DNA of 64,000 nucleotides, from the NCBI GenBank assembly GCA_018399075.1, contig CP073763.1:620001-684000 (forward strand). The letters run 5' to 3'. How positions within the stretch are numbered: position 1 is the stretch's first letter; every line of letters starts with the position of its first letter. This document shows, in pieces, positions 1 to 8,156 of the stretch. The notes beneath the pieces were generated by a model. The model was given only the letters and a program-made list of their open reading frames with translations. It made no database searches and was not told the DNA's origin. The DNA is from Simkaniaceae bacterium (GTDB taxonomy: Bacteria; Chlamydiota; Chlamydiia; Chlamydiales; Simkaniaceae). A program made the position numbers and the translations under genes.

Positions 1-1384
1 AGAGTTTTGAGTAAGCAGGGATTTCTGTTGCAGGGATGATCGCAGGGATAGGATTTTCAAAAGTTGGGAGAGGAATTCCTGCCGTATCACTATTGGCTTC
101 AATAAAGGAATCATCATCCTTCTTTTTCCCTTGATGTCCCATTCCCCCTTGTTCGCTTTCTCCTGAGGTAGGAACGGGAAGCCCTTCGATTTCTGAGGCT
201 GTTGCGCTTTCTCTTCCCATTTTCTGATTGCGGACCTCTTGGGGAGTAAACCGTTTAAAAGGGCTGGCATCTTTAGCTGTTTCTTTTTCAGGTCCTTCCT
301 TCAACGCACCGAAGGTTGCTTCTTTTGGTTGTTCATCAGGTTTTTCTTGGGGGAGCTCTTCACCAGTTGGAACTTCTTTAGGAGCCCCTTTTCCTGTTTC
401 AGCGATTCCGGTAAGGCCTTCTTCCATTTTAGGATAGGGAGGTTCCTTTTTTTCTTTTGGAGGAGGGACGAGGCCTTCTTGAAGTTTTTGAGGCTCTTTA
501 TTAACCACATTTTGTGGGATAGGACCTTTTTTTTCAGTTGTTTGCTCTTCAGGGACAACTTTTATTTCGGGAGCAATCCCTTTAGGGGCCTTCTTTTTAA
601 GAGCATCAAGGTTTTTTGTCTTAGGTTGCGAAGCTAAAAGAGAGGTGTCTTCTTCTTTTTTGGGCTTTTTTTGTTCTCCTCCTTTTTCCTTTTCGGTCGG
701 TTGCTCTACTTGGTTAGAAGGGGTTGTCTCACTTTGTTGGGCTTGATCGCTTGATGAGGGTTGCTCGGGCTGCTGCGGTTGAGGTTGCGAGGGTTGTTGA
801 GGAGTAGCTTCTTCATATTCTCCTTGAAAGAAGGGGAAGTTTTCACTGGGCTCTTGACTAGAAGGAGTTGCGCTGGGCTGTTGATAACCCCCAGAAGAAG
901 AAGGGTCTTGAGATTGTGTTGGAGGAGGCTGTTGAGTTCCTCCTTCCTGCGGCGAAGAAGGTGGTGGTTGCGATGAAAAACCTGGGCTAGATTGAGGCGT
1001 TTCACTTTCTTGATCGAGATTAACACCCTCAGTTGAAATAGATCCAGAAGGAGGGGCAGTAAAAGCTGCACCTTCATCTGGAGCTGCTTGTCTGCGGATT
1101 CCACCCGATTCCTTATCGAAAACATTGTCAAGTTGATCTTTATCACTCATGAATTCAGAAAAAGAACTTGAAGGGGGAGGGGGAGCCTCTTCTTGAACCG
1201 CTTCATCTTCACCTTCCTCCTCCTCTTTAGGAAGGTTTCTCTTTTTTCTTTTTTGCGTCTCTTCCGATTCTTCGACTTTCATGACTTTTTTAAATTTTTC
1301 GGGGTCGACTTTTTCAGGCGTGTCTTTATCTTCTGGAGCGTTATAGGGGCGTTGGATATTCCCTTCGATTTTATCAGGATCCAC
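1..1384 (-). CDS. cdsP: CdsP-like T3SS needle-length/substrate-switch protein, 3' part outside window
   Basis: I read an uninterrupted frame on the minus strand from a GTG codon at 1384-1382, directly after the cdsO stop, to the window edge (at least 461 codons). The GTG is preceded by AAAAGG in the end of cdsO. The protein starts VDPDKIEGNIQRPYNAPEDK and is very rich in Pro, Gln, Glu, Ser and Lys, with no hydrophobic segment in the visible part, so it is probably disordered. Position after cdsN-cdsO matches C. trachomatis CT671 (CdsP, SctP/YscP-type ruler, about 280 aa). This copy is already far longer, and the conserved C-terminal switch domain would lie outside. ATG codons further in (for example MSDKDQ) are alternative starts. 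Identity rests on synteny and composition. Confidence 0.7.
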   Translation of the reverse strand, partial: MDPDKIEGNIQRPYNAPEDKDTPEKVDPEKFKKVMKVEESEETQKRKKRNLPKEEEEGEDEAVQEEAPPPPSSSFSEFMSDKDQLDNVFDKESGGIRRQAAPDEGAAFTAPPSGSISTEGVNLDQESETPQSSPGFSSQPPPSSPQEGGTQQPPPTQSQDPSSSGGYQQPSATPSSQEPSENFPFFQGEYEEATPQQPSQPQPQQPEQPSSSDQAQQSETTPSNQVEQPTEKEKGGEQKKPKKEEDTSLLASQPKTKNLDALKKKAPKGIAPEIKVVPEEQTTEKKGPIPQNVVNKEPQKLQEGLVPPPKEKKEPPYPKMEEGLTGIAETGKGAPKEVPTGEELPQEKPDEQPKEATFGALKEGPEKETAKDASPFKRFTPQEVRNQKMGRESATASEIEGLPVPTSGESEQGGMGHQGKKKDDDSFIEANSDTAGIPLPTFENPIPAIIPATEIPAYSKL

Positions 1385-1387
1385 GAT

Positions 1388-1879
1388 TTACCTTTTATGT
1401 TTTTTTGATGTGTGCATTGAAGTTCCGAGCTCATCGGTCTCGAGACCCTCTTCATAAACTTCGACAGCTTTCATCTCTTTATCCCACTCTTTCCTATGGA
1501 TTTTCAACTTTTCAACATCTTGTTGTTTCTTGATCATCTCTTGGCGGGCGGCATCGACAGCTTTTTTAGCCTCTTCAATTTGCTCATTTTGATTTTCTAC
1601 TTTTTTTTCCTTTTGCTTCAGCTCATCTTCAACAACTTTGATGTAATCCCGCATCATTTCAATTTTGTCGCTTGTTGTTCCTTTATCGAGCTTTTGACGA
1701 AGCTGATCCATTTTAGCTTTTTTATGCTGGAAAGTTTGGTCTCGTTCTCCTTCGAGCTTTTTGAGTTTTTCCTTCTCCTTCTCTAAGGCCTCTTTTTTCT
1801 CTTTTAATATCCGTTCAGCCTCATCAAGCCTTCGTTTTTTAATACGGACGAGTTGTTCAAGAGGGTATTTATCCTTCAT
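1388..1879 (-). CDS. cdsO: CdsO, T3SS stalk protein (SctO/YscO family)
   Basis: 163 aa, almost entirely charged heptad-like helix (Lys, Glu, Gln rich, for example LKEKKEALEKEKEKLKKLEG), as expected for the coiled-coil SctO stalk that links the ATPase CdsN to the export gate. Length equals C. trachomatis CT670 (about 168 aa). It starts at ATG 1879; a GTG one codon upstream (1882) would overlap the cdsN stop by one base. It sits between cdsN and cdsP, exactly the family order, and is translationally coupled to both. No domain other than the coiled coil is visible. Family assignment is from position, length and coiled-coil character together. Confidence 0.85.
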   Translation of the reverse strand: MKDKYPLEQLVRIKKRRLDEAERILKEKKEALEKEKEKLKKLEGERDQTFQHKKAKMDQLRQKLDKGTTSDKIEMMRDYIKVVEDELKQKEKKVENQNEQIEEAKKAVDAARQEMIKKQQDVEKLKIHRKEWDKEMKAVEVYEEGLETDELGTSMHTSKKHKR

Positions 1880-1881
1880 CA

Positions 1882-3198
1882 CTACCTAAAGAGAGCTTGG
1901 AGTTGCTCGAGTGTTTCTTCAAACGTACACTTTTCATCGACTTTTTGTTTTAAGAAGCGGTTGACCTTATCGACATACTTAATGGCAAAATCAGCCTGCT
2001 TATCCGAACCAGGCTTATACTCTCCAATACGGATCAGCAGTTCATTCTTTTTATAGTTCGCTAAGACTTCGCGGACCTGGCCAATAAGTTTTCGGTGTTC
2101 CTCACTTGTAACGTTTGGAAGAATCCGGCTAACGGATGCGAGGATATCTATTGCTGGGTAATGATATTGACGAGCTAGCTCACTTGAAAGGATGATATGT
2201 CCATCAAGAATAGAGCGGACTTCATCAGCTACCGGTTCATTCATATCATCGCCGGCAACAAGGATGGTATAAAAAGCTGTGATGGATCCCTTAGCAGAGT
2301 TTCCTGATCGTTCAAGAAGTCTCGGCAATGTGGCAAAAACTGAGGGAGTATAACCTGCTCTTGCAGGAGGTTCTCCTGCGGCAAGACCAACTTCACGGAG
2401 GGCGCGAGCAAAACGGGTTACGGAGTCCATCATTAAAATGACAGTTTTCCCTTGATCACGGAAATATTCTGCGATCGATGTTCCAACATAAGCGGCATTT
2501 AGACGGAGTTGAGCGGCTTGATCAGAAGTAGAGACAATAATAACCGATCGGGCGAGTCCTTCAGGGCCTAGGTCATGTTCAATAAATTCACGTACCTCAC
2601 GACCTCTCTCACCAATGAGAGAGATAACATTCACATCAGCTTGGGCATAACGGGCCATCATTCCGAGGGTAGTTGATTTACCTCCTCCTGCAGCTGCAAA
2701 AATACCGATCCGTTGACCTCTCCCTGCTGTTAGGATCCCATCAATGGCACGGATTCCAACAGAGATAGGCTGAGAAATCATTTCTCTTTCGAGAGGGTCT
2801 GGAGGAGGATTAATAACTGAATAGGTCTCTTCGAGTTCTAGGGGTCCTTTTTCAGCGACATCAAGAGGACGTCCCATTCCGTCTAATACTCTTCCGAGTA
2901 ATTTTGGGCCCACTTTTATATGAAGAGGAAGTCTTGTTGGGATCACTTCTGAAGAAGGGCCAATGCCTTTCATTTCACCTAGAGGAGAGAGGAAAACCTC
3001 TTCTTTAGTAAAGCCAACGACTTCTGTGATGAGAGGTTCTCCCTCTCTTTTCACAAGGCAGACCTCACCCATTTTAACATTGGGTACAATGGCGCGGATC
3101 AGCATCCCAACAATTTCAGTAATCCGTCCATGGACAGTTGTCAGTTCGATGTCTTCTAGATGGCTGATGAGTTTTTCAAAGTCGGGACCTTTAGTCAT
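1882..3198 (-). CDS. cdsN: CdsN, T3SS ATPase (SctN)
   Basis: 438 aa. The FliI/SctN ATPase energises export by stripping chaperones and unfolding substrates at the cytoplasmic face of the injectisome. Visible are the P-loop AAAGGGKST (about residue 168), the Walker B segment VILMMDSVTRFARA (about 255), the YTPSVFATLPRLLERSG motif and the C-terminal domain with LDGHIILSSELA. I chose the ATG at 3198 because AAAAAGG stands 5 nt before it. An in-frame ATG at 3234 would add 12 residues but has no ribosome binding site. Length matches CT669 (442 aa). The gene overlaps or abuts cdsO. Confidence 0.97.
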   Translation of the reverse strand: MTKGPDFEKLISHLEDIELTTVHGRITEIVGMLIRAIVPNVKMGEVCLVKREGEPLITEVVGFTKEEVFLSPLGEMKGIGPSSEVIPTRLPLHIKVGPKLLGRVLDGMGRPLDVAEKGPLELEETYSVINPPPDPLEREMISQPISVGIRAIDGILTAGRGQRIGIFAAAGGGKSTTLGMMARYAQADVNVISLIGERGREVREFIEHDLGPEGLARSVIIVSTSDQAAQLRLNAAYVGTSIAEYFRDQGKTVILMMDSVTRFARALREVGLAAGEPPARAGYTPSVFATLPRLLERSGNSAKGSITAFYTILVAGDDMNEPVADEVRSILDGHIILSSELARQYHYPAIDILASVSRILPNVTSEEHRKLIGQVREVLANYKKNELLIRIGEYKPGSDKQADFAIKYVDKVNRFLKQKVDEKCTFEETLEQLQALFR

Positions 3199-3302
3199 AG
3201 ATGCCTTTTTATACAATACATACCCAATTCTCATTATATCTGAGCAGATAATTTAAAGCGAGATCCCATCATGTCATTAATAGTAGAGAAATGAGGCGAG
3301 TA

Positions 3303-3953
3303 TTATAGTTGGATATTGAAGAGGGTTTTGATATCACTAACAGCAGTGCTTAGAAGAACAGAGGAGTATTCAAGCTCTTGTTGTGCTTTAGCAAGTTTAA
3401 CCTGTATGAGGAGAAGATCTCCTGGATTCATCGATTGGCCGTTGGCATTCAGATCTTGGATTTTTGATTGTGCATTAGATAGTTGCGATTGAGAATCAGC
3501 AAGGAGCCCGAGAAATTTGTTTACGGGATTTTTTCTATTGAACTGAGAAACAGGAGGACCTGTGTCAGCTCCTGTTTTTTGCGCAGCTGTTCTGATATTT
3601 TGGTTAGCGCTCGTTAGTTTATTGCGAAGGAGGTATTTTTGAGATTGGCGGAGATTGAGATTCTTATTATTCATTTGATTTTGCAAGTCGCCAAGCACTG
3701 AAGATGTGCTGTTCATTTGCCCCATGATTGATTCATGAGTTGGCCCAGTCGACATAGCGGCTTTTCCTTGCGCAGCTAAGTCAAAAGGGGAAGGCCCTTC
3801 GGTTTTTGCTCCTGGGCCTTGAGTCCCACCTTCTTTCATATAAGATTCGAAGGATTGAGAAGGTTTGGGTTGCTCTTGTTCACCTGATTGTATCGATTTT
3901 GTAGGATCGATATTTGTGGCGCTTGAAATCTCGTCTGGTCTACCGTCTGCCAT
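3303..3953 (-). CDS. Candidate T3SS inner-rod protein (CT668 position, SctI-like C-terminus)
   Basis: 216 aa. The N-terminal half is polar and Gly/Pro/Ser rich with no predicted fold. The C-terminal 35 residues (GDLLLIQVKLAKAQQELEYS followed by SVLLSTAVSDIKTLFNIQL) form an amphipathic helix ending in Gln-Leu. It resembles the conserved C-terminus of inner-rod proteins (YscI/PrgJ/SctI), which carry a Gln-rich helix and a terminal small-residue/hydrophobic repeat ending near Gln. The locus corresponds to CT668 of C. trachomatis, between cdsG and cdsN. It could alternatively be a secreted regulator. The rod assignment is inference from the C-terminal pattern; membership of the T3SS operon is clear. 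Confidence 0.6.
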   Translation of the reverse strand: MADGRPDEISSATNIDPTKSIQSGEQEQPKPSQSFESYMKEGGTQGPGAKTEGPSPFDLAAQGKAAMSTGPTHESIMGQMNSTSSVLGDLQNQMNNKNLNLRQSQKYLLRNKLTSANQNIRTAAQKTGADTGPPVSQFNRKNPVNKFLGLLADSQSQLSNAQSKIQDLNANGQSMNPGDLLLIQVKLAKAQQELEYSSVLLSTAVSDIKTLFNIQL

Positions 3954-3962
3954 TGCTTGTGA

Positions 3963-4379
3963 TTATCCTGGTGAGGCCCCTGTTTTTTTCACATACTCAT
4001 CAACAAAGTCAAGAGTGGTGTTTGCTACTTTTTTCACATCAGCATCCGTTGAATTTTTAGCTGCTTCTTCTAAGACTTTTTCTCCTTCAGTCACTTGATC
4101 AGGAGTTAAAGAAAGAGCAATGCCTAAAAAGGTTTGTGCCAGTGCATTATCAGGCTCTTTTGCGATGACAGTGCGGAAGTATTCAATGGCTACTTTTAAC
4201 TCTAGCTTATGGAGATGGAGATATCCTATACCTACAGTCGTTAGGGTATTTTCTGGTCGGAGAAGTTCGCAAGCCTTAAACATTTTAAGAGCTGCGTCTT
4301 CATCAGCTTGGTTAATAGCAATGAATCCTGCCTCTAAAAATAAGAAGAAGTCTTCATCATATTTAGAAAGATCTTCCAT
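3963..4379 (-). CDS. cdsG: CdsG, TPR needle co-chaperone (SctG/YscG-like)
   Basis: 138 aa, helical, with TPR-like repeats (residues about 12-115, for example ALKMFKACELLRPENTLTTV and AIEYFRTVIAKEPDNALAQT). YscG-type proteins pair with YscE-type proteins to cap the needle subunit in the cytoplasm before export. The order cdsE-cdsF-cdsG matches CT665-CT666-CT667. It is separated from cdsF by about 57 nt and is 9 nt upstream of the next gene, so one transcript is likely. The family call rests on TPR pattern, size and position. Confidence 0.8.
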   Translation of the reverse strand: MEDLSKYDEDFFLFLEAGFIAINQADEDAALKMFKACELLRPENTLTTVGIGYLHLHKLELKVAIEYFRTVIAKEPDNALAQTFLGIALSLTPDQVTEGEKVLEEAAKNSTDADVKKVANTTLDFVDEYVKKTGASPG

Positions 4380-4436
4380 GATCTATTTCCTTTTTTCATT
4401 TTCCTTATTCTAATTATTATTAATTTAAGGAAAGGA

Positions 4437-4691
4437 TTAACTAGTCTTCTGGTTTCTCACCGAGTTATTGATCATCGAATTGACCTGAGAGATCAAGTTA
4501 GAGATCGAATCACCAACTTGGGTAACTTGCGACATCGAAAATTGCAGAAGGAGAAATTTTCCAGGGGTTGCTGCAGAGAGTTTACTCGCAACATTTCTTA
4601 CCTGAGAAACAACAGAGGCTTGTAACTTTGAATACTTTTTAATCAATGTTGCAAAAGTTAATGAACAAGGGAAGCCTGGTTTATGTGCCAT
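4437..4691 (-). CDS. cdsF: CdsF, T3SS needle subunit
   Basis: 84 aa. Length and position (between cdsE and cdsG) fit the needle subunit SctF/CdsF (CT666, 83 aa). The C-terminal half is an amphipathic helix with many Ser, Asn, Gln and Val residues (SQVTQVGDSISNLISQVNSM), typical of needle protomers. The N-terminal half holds a Cys at residue 9; chlamydial CdsF is also cysteine-containing. GGAG precedes the ATG by 9 nt. Sequence-level similarity to known needle proteins is low, as usual for the family, so assignment is chiefly positional. Confidence 0.7.
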   Translation of the reverse strand: MAHKPGFPCSLTFATLIKKYSKLQASVVSQVRNVASKLSAATPGKFLLLQFSMSQVTQVGDSISNLISQVNSMINNSVRNQKTS

Positions 4692-4819
4692 TTTATCATA
4701 TCTCCATGATTTTAATCTTTCTTATCCCTATGCCAAACAATAGGCATTTAAGAAAAGGATTAACTGATTTTCTTTTTATCAGGGCCGCAAAATCTTGTTT
4801 AGCAAACCCTTTTACCTCT

Positions 4820-5059
4820 TTAGGTTCTAGTAGTACGATTAACAACGCGTTTAAGAGCAGCATAAGCTTGGAGAAGAACTCCACACTTATCAAAGTTTTC
4901 AGAAGCTGTCCCTTCACGAAGCGTTGTTTTAAGTTGGTTGGTTTGCCCTTCAACTTGATCGAGGACACGTTTTTTTTCTGTGTTGCTTTTTTTAAGCTCT
5001 TTTTCTAAGTCAAACTCGAAGCGTTTCGGTTTATCTTTATCTTTTTCTAGTCCGAACAT
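4820..5059 (-). CDS. cdsE: CdsE, needle-subunit chaperone
   Basis: 79 aa, strongly charged N-terminal third (KDKDKPKRFEFDLEKELKKS), then helical. It is placed between cdsD and cdsF, as CT665 (CdsE) is in C. trachomatis, where CdsE and CdsG together bind the needle protein CdsF. No enzyme motif is present. The 128 nt between this gene and cdsF contain no credible additional gene. Assignment is by order, length and composition. Confidence 0.75.
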   Translation of the reverse strand: MFGLEKDKDKPKRFEFDLEKELKKSNTEKKRVLDQVEGQTNQLKTTLREGTASENFDKCGVLLQAYAALKRVVNRTTRT

Positions 5060-5093
5060 TAGCTATGAAAACCTTTAAGTTACATTTCTTGCA

Positions 5094-6836
5094 TTAAGGC
5101 TGATTGTAATTAATCCTGTATTTTATGCCATCTTTTTCTAGGAATATTGAATTATTTTCCATTCGAATAATTGTCATCCCATCTAAATCACCACCAACAG
5201 AAAGAATTCTTCCATTAATAACGACATATTGATTTACATTGCCATACTTTGAACTTCCAGTAATTTTATACTTAGAAGAAATATCAACGATATCACTTGT
5301 TGGCTTGGACATAACGACAAAGTTTTTAACCATCCGAACCCCTGTCAGTTTCTTAATATCAGAGATCATATCGTTATATTTGGATTCTTGGTTTGAAGGA
5401 ACGCGTCCAGCTAAGACAAGTTCTCCATTTGCGAACTGAAAGGTCACATTTCCAAACTGGTTTTGAAGTAATATTCCCTGAATTTGAGCTTCCAAAGTGT
5501 TTTCAACCACAACTTGGTTGTCAAGTTTATCTAAATAGGGAAAGTTAATATTGATATATTCGGAAAGTTTTGCTGAATCTTCGATATTCTGTACATATCC
5601 ACGAAGGACGAAGTGGCCGGGAATCATTGAAGTGAGATTAACTCCGCGCCATGAGGGGTTTTTCATAAGGAGGGCATTCGTATTTTCCCAAACTAATTCA
5701 TCAATGATAACATTGTCTTCGATCGAGTGGATGAAGCCAAGGGACTTTAATTGGTAGATCATCTCCTGCTGATCGATCTCTGTCATTACATGACCTAAAA
5801 TAAAGAGCTTTCCAGTAGCAGGATTAAAGGAGAATTCAACCTCAGGGAAGTTTTTGAGTGCTTTCCCGACTTCTTGAGTTTCATCACCCATTGTAAGGGT
5901 AACTGATTCACTTTTGAAGAGGCTAAACACTCCTCCAAGACCTAAGATTAATAGGATAGCAAAAACGCCAGCAAGGATTAGGTGACGAGTAGGAATTACC
6001 ATTTTCTTCCAATTCTTTTTGGCGACTTCCTCGGCAGTATCGACCTCTTCTTCCTCCCCATGAGGAGGCGTGTATTCCATTCCTGCAGAAGGGGAGATAA
6101 TTGTTTCACGCGTCTGCTGTTGATCAATGGCTAAGAAAGAGGTTGTTCCTAAAGCAATAAGATCTTGAGTATGGAGCTGTGTAGGAGCTGTAATTTCCTG
6201 TCCATTGATGAGAACTTTATTTAAGCTTCCAAGGTCTTCAATCGTTACCGTTCCATCAGCCAATGCTGTGATTTTTGCATGTTGTCTTGATACACTTAAA
6301 TCTTGGAATAGAATATCACAGGTATTGGGGTCTTTTCCAATGATAAAAGTTGACCCCTCGGGGAGACCAAACTCTGCTCCTGCATTAGGTCCTGAAATAA
6401 CCTTGATGATCCACCTAGAATCACTGGTTCCACTAAAAGCTAAAGCGCCCAAATCGTCTGATTCTTCATAAATCGTAGGAGAATCTTCCGAGACCTTTTC
6501 TTCTTTATCTTTCTCTTGAACTTGGTTTTCAATTGGGTCTTTTAGGGTGAACTGAAAGAAAACATTTCCAATTTGAACTGTATCCCCTTCTTGCAATAAA
6601 ACGGGGGCATCAATCGGCTTTCCATTAACACTTGCAGGATTGACAGCACTTAAATTTTCGAGAACATATCCATCATCGGTTAAACGACAGATCACATGTT
6701 TTCGAGAAACCATGGGATCTTCTAACACTTGATAAGAAACATCGGGATCACGCCCAAGAATCCATTCACTTCCTTCTTCGAAGCGAATGACAAGACCCGC
6801 GAGGGGTCCTTCTTCGGCAACTAAATAACTAGCCAT
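5094..6836 (-). CDS. cdsD: CdsD, T3SS inner-membrane ring protein with two FHA domains (SctD)
   Basis: 580 aa. Two forkhead-associated domains lie in the cytoplasmic half. FHA1 is at about residues 15-100 (WILGRDPD ... VSRKHVICRL) and FHA2 at about 150-235 (FIIGKDPN ... VSRQHAKITAL). A single transmembrane helix follows at about 284-304 (HLILAGVFAILLILGLGGVF), then a periplasmic part with BON/YscD-like repeats. The protein forms the inner membrane ring of the injectisome; in Chlamydia the FHA region is a target of the PknD kinase. It is shorter than CT664 (about 829 aa); the difference appears to lie in the linker between FHA domains and membrane. It starts the structural part of the operon. 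Confidence 0.93.
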   Translation of the reverse strand: MASYLVAEEGPLAGLVIRFEEGSEWILGRDPDVSYQVLEDPMVSRKHVICRLTDDGYVLENLSAVNPASVNGKPIDAPVLLQEGDTVQIGNVFFQFTLKDPIENQVQEKDKEEKVSEDSPTIYEESDDLGALAFSGTSDSRWIIKVISGPNAGAEFGLPEGSTFIIGKDPNTCDILFQDLSVSRQHAKITALADGTVTIEDLGSLNKVLINGQEITAPTQLHTQDLIALGTTSFLAIDQQQTRETIISPSAGMEYTPPHGEEEEVDTAEEVAKKNWKKMVIPTRHLILAGVFAILLILGLGGVFSLFKSESVTLTMGDETQEVGKALKNFPEVEFSFNPATGKLFILGHVMTEIDQQEMIYQLKSLGFIHSIEDNVIIDELVWENTNALLMKNPSWRGVNLTSMIPGHFVLRGYVQNIEDSAKLSEYININFPYLDKLDNQVVVENTLEAQIQGILLQNQFGNVTFQFANGELVLAGRVPSNQESKYNDMISDIKKLTGVRMVKNFVVMSKPTSDIVDISSKYKITGSSKYGNVNQYVVINGRILSVGGDLDGMTIIRMENNSIFLEKDGIKYRINYNQP

Positions 6837-6895
6837 TACCTCATACCATTAAAGACTCTTATCTTTCGAAAAATACACATTTAATCGTTTTATGA

Positions 6896-7300
6896 CTACA
6901 ACAAAGTTGTTAAGAAAGAAGTAACCTCATCTTTCCAAAAGTCGATGTAATTGAGAAAGTCTTCTATACTTTCATGAAAGGTTTTGTAGTTTATTTCAAA
7001 AGGAAGGGCATGGGTTAAAACAAGGAATTTCTCAGATGAATCGATACCGATTGCAGCGCCACCTGTTCCCTGGCCCAAAAGATTGGCCTTCATTAAATAG
7101 ATAAAGAGGGCTTCTTTATTCCCTTCTTTTGGGAGGGGGAGAATTCTTGCTTCAAAAAAGACTCCAGGCTCGAGTTCTTTGACTGAAACTTGAGGAGAGG
7201 CTCCAATTTTGAGCTGATATAGCCCGTTTTTATCTTTTTGAGGGATGGCTTCAAGCTTAAGCTCAGCAGTGAGATTTTCGATCAACTGTTCAATTTGCAT
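6896..7300 (-). CDS. T3SS class-I-like chaperone (CT663 position)
   Basis: 134 aa, acidic, no signal peptide. The alternating pattern (MQIEQLIENLTAELKLEAIP, then FFEARILPLP, then ALFIYLMKANLLGQGTGGAA) matches the alpha-beta-beta-beta-alpha-beta-beta-alpha plan of CesT/SycE-type chaperones, in which the segment reading ...LMKANLLGQ...GGAAIGID is characteristic. It is the first gene of the T3SS operon, directly upstream of cdsD, as CT663 is in C. trachomatis. Its client is not evident. Confidence is good for the fold and lower for the function. Confidence 0.75.
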   Translation of the reverse strand: MQIEQLIENLTAELKLEAIPQKDKNGLYQLKIGASPQVSVKELEPGVFFEARILPLPKEGNKEALFIYLMKANLLGQGTGGAAIGIDSSEKFLVLTHALPFEINYKTFHESIEDFLNYIDFWKDEVTSFLTTLL

Positions 7301-7358
7301 AATAACCCCTTGGTTTAAAGGTTTCTCTGATTTTTCGCAAGCAAGGAGGGCTAAAAAC

Positions 7359-7387
7359 TAGACACCCCTCCAATGATGTTATATAAT
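7359..7387 (+). promoter_or_regulatory. Predicted sigma66-type promoter
   Basis: TAGACA (7359-7364), 17-nt spacer, TATAAT (7382-7387). It faces the 7421 gene and lies inside the N-terminal extension of the longest reading frame, which argues that translation begins downstream of it. Confidence 0.6.
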
Positions 7388-7420
7388 GAGGGAGTAGGCC
7401 CGATAAATATGGAGAAGGCG

Positions 7421-7870
7421 ATGGAAGATGAATTTGATAGGATTATGGAGTTTTTCAACCTCAGCGCCGAAGAAAAAGAAGGGCGCCTCCAAGAGGTTTT
7501 TGAGGACTCAGTGGAGTATTTCGAACGCTTTAAGTATATAATGATGAATGGGACTCCGGAAGAAAAGAAGGAGGCCGTCAAGAAGGTCATGATTCTTAAA
7601 CGTAAGATTGAAGAGGAAACAAAAAGGGTCTGCGATAAAACAGGTCTTACTCCTCAACAACTTGCAGCTTACTCTAACGACCCCAAAAACTTTTCACCTG
7701 AACAATGGAATGCGATTGAAGGGGCTAAGAAAAAGCTCGATGAGGGAGTCAGCTCGCTTAAAGATGCAGCGAATATGAAGAAAGAAGGTGAGGCTGCTCC
7801 GAAAAAAGAGGCCCACCAAGATTCTAAGAAGAAAAAAAAGAAGCCACCGAAAAACTGGATTCAGTCTTAA
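7421..7870 (+). CDS. Small helical protein with lysine-rich tail, T3SS-adjacent, function unknown
   Basis: 149 aa from the ATG at 7421, which has GGAGAAGG 3 nt before it. An upstream ATG at 7373 lies within a promoter and one at 7409 has a poorly spaced binding site. The protein is helical and charged (DEFDRIMEFFNLSAEEKEGR), has a central conserved-looking segment (CDKTGLTPQQLAAYSNDP) and ends in a KKKKKKPPKNW tail. No signal peptide or membrane helix is present. It is divergent from the T3SS operon and upstream of the translocon modules, so a T3SS-associated role is possible. I do not recognise the family. Confidence 0.7.
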   Translation: MEDEFDRIMEFFNLSAEEKEGRLQEVFEDSVEYFERFKYIMMNGTPEEKKEAVKKVMILKRKIEEETKRVCDKTGLTPQQLAAYSNDPKNFSPEQWNAIEGAKKKLDEGVSSLKDAANMKKEGEAAPKKEAHQDSKKKKKKPPKNWIQS

Positions 7871-7960
7871 CCAGCTGAAAGTTAATAAATTAAGCGTTAA
7901 TAGCAATTCATAAATATATTTGCAATTTATTAGGATTGTGTTAAGATAATACTTGAAGGG

Positions 7961-8115
7961 TGCTGTGTCCAGCATCTTTTCAAAGCCACTTACGGGGAAG
8001 GTAAGTGCGTCTACTAGACGCCCATGTCATGGGATAAGGTACAAAAAGCTCAGGAAAGGTACAAACATATACATACTTGGTTGCTGCCGATTATTGGCGC
8101 AAAATGGCCATTTTG
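7961..8115 (+). promoter_or_regulatory. Structured untranslated leader of translocon module A
   Basis: Consecutive perfect inverted repeats: TGCTG-tgtc-CAGCA (7961-7974, followed by TCTTTT), CACTTAC-N7-GTAAGTG (7987-8007), GCGTCTACTAGACGC (8007-8021) and CCCATGTCATGGG (8021-8033). Then come two GGTACAAA motifs (8038-8045 and 8058-8065, 20 nt apart) and the 16-nt palindrome CAAAATGGCCATTTTG (8100-8115). A weak promoter-like GATAAT (7945-7950) precedes it. The same ingredients occur before module B. It may act as an RNA regulatory leader or as a cluster of operator sites; the first hairpin could also terminate the preceding gene. Confidence 0.6.
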
Positions 8116-8156
8116 GGAAGGGTTCATTTTGAGTAAATAATCCTAGGGGGATACTT

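Noticed and set aside
239-637. 132-aa plus-strand frame rich in Phe
   Set aside because: Antisense of cdsP; Phe-rich composition is the mirror of Lys/Glu codons.
706-1146. 146-aa minus-strand frame with Lys/Leu-rich translation
   Set aside because: It is out of frame with the continuous cdsP frame covering the same bases, and its composition is that of a shifted reading of a Pro/Gln/Glu-rich gene.
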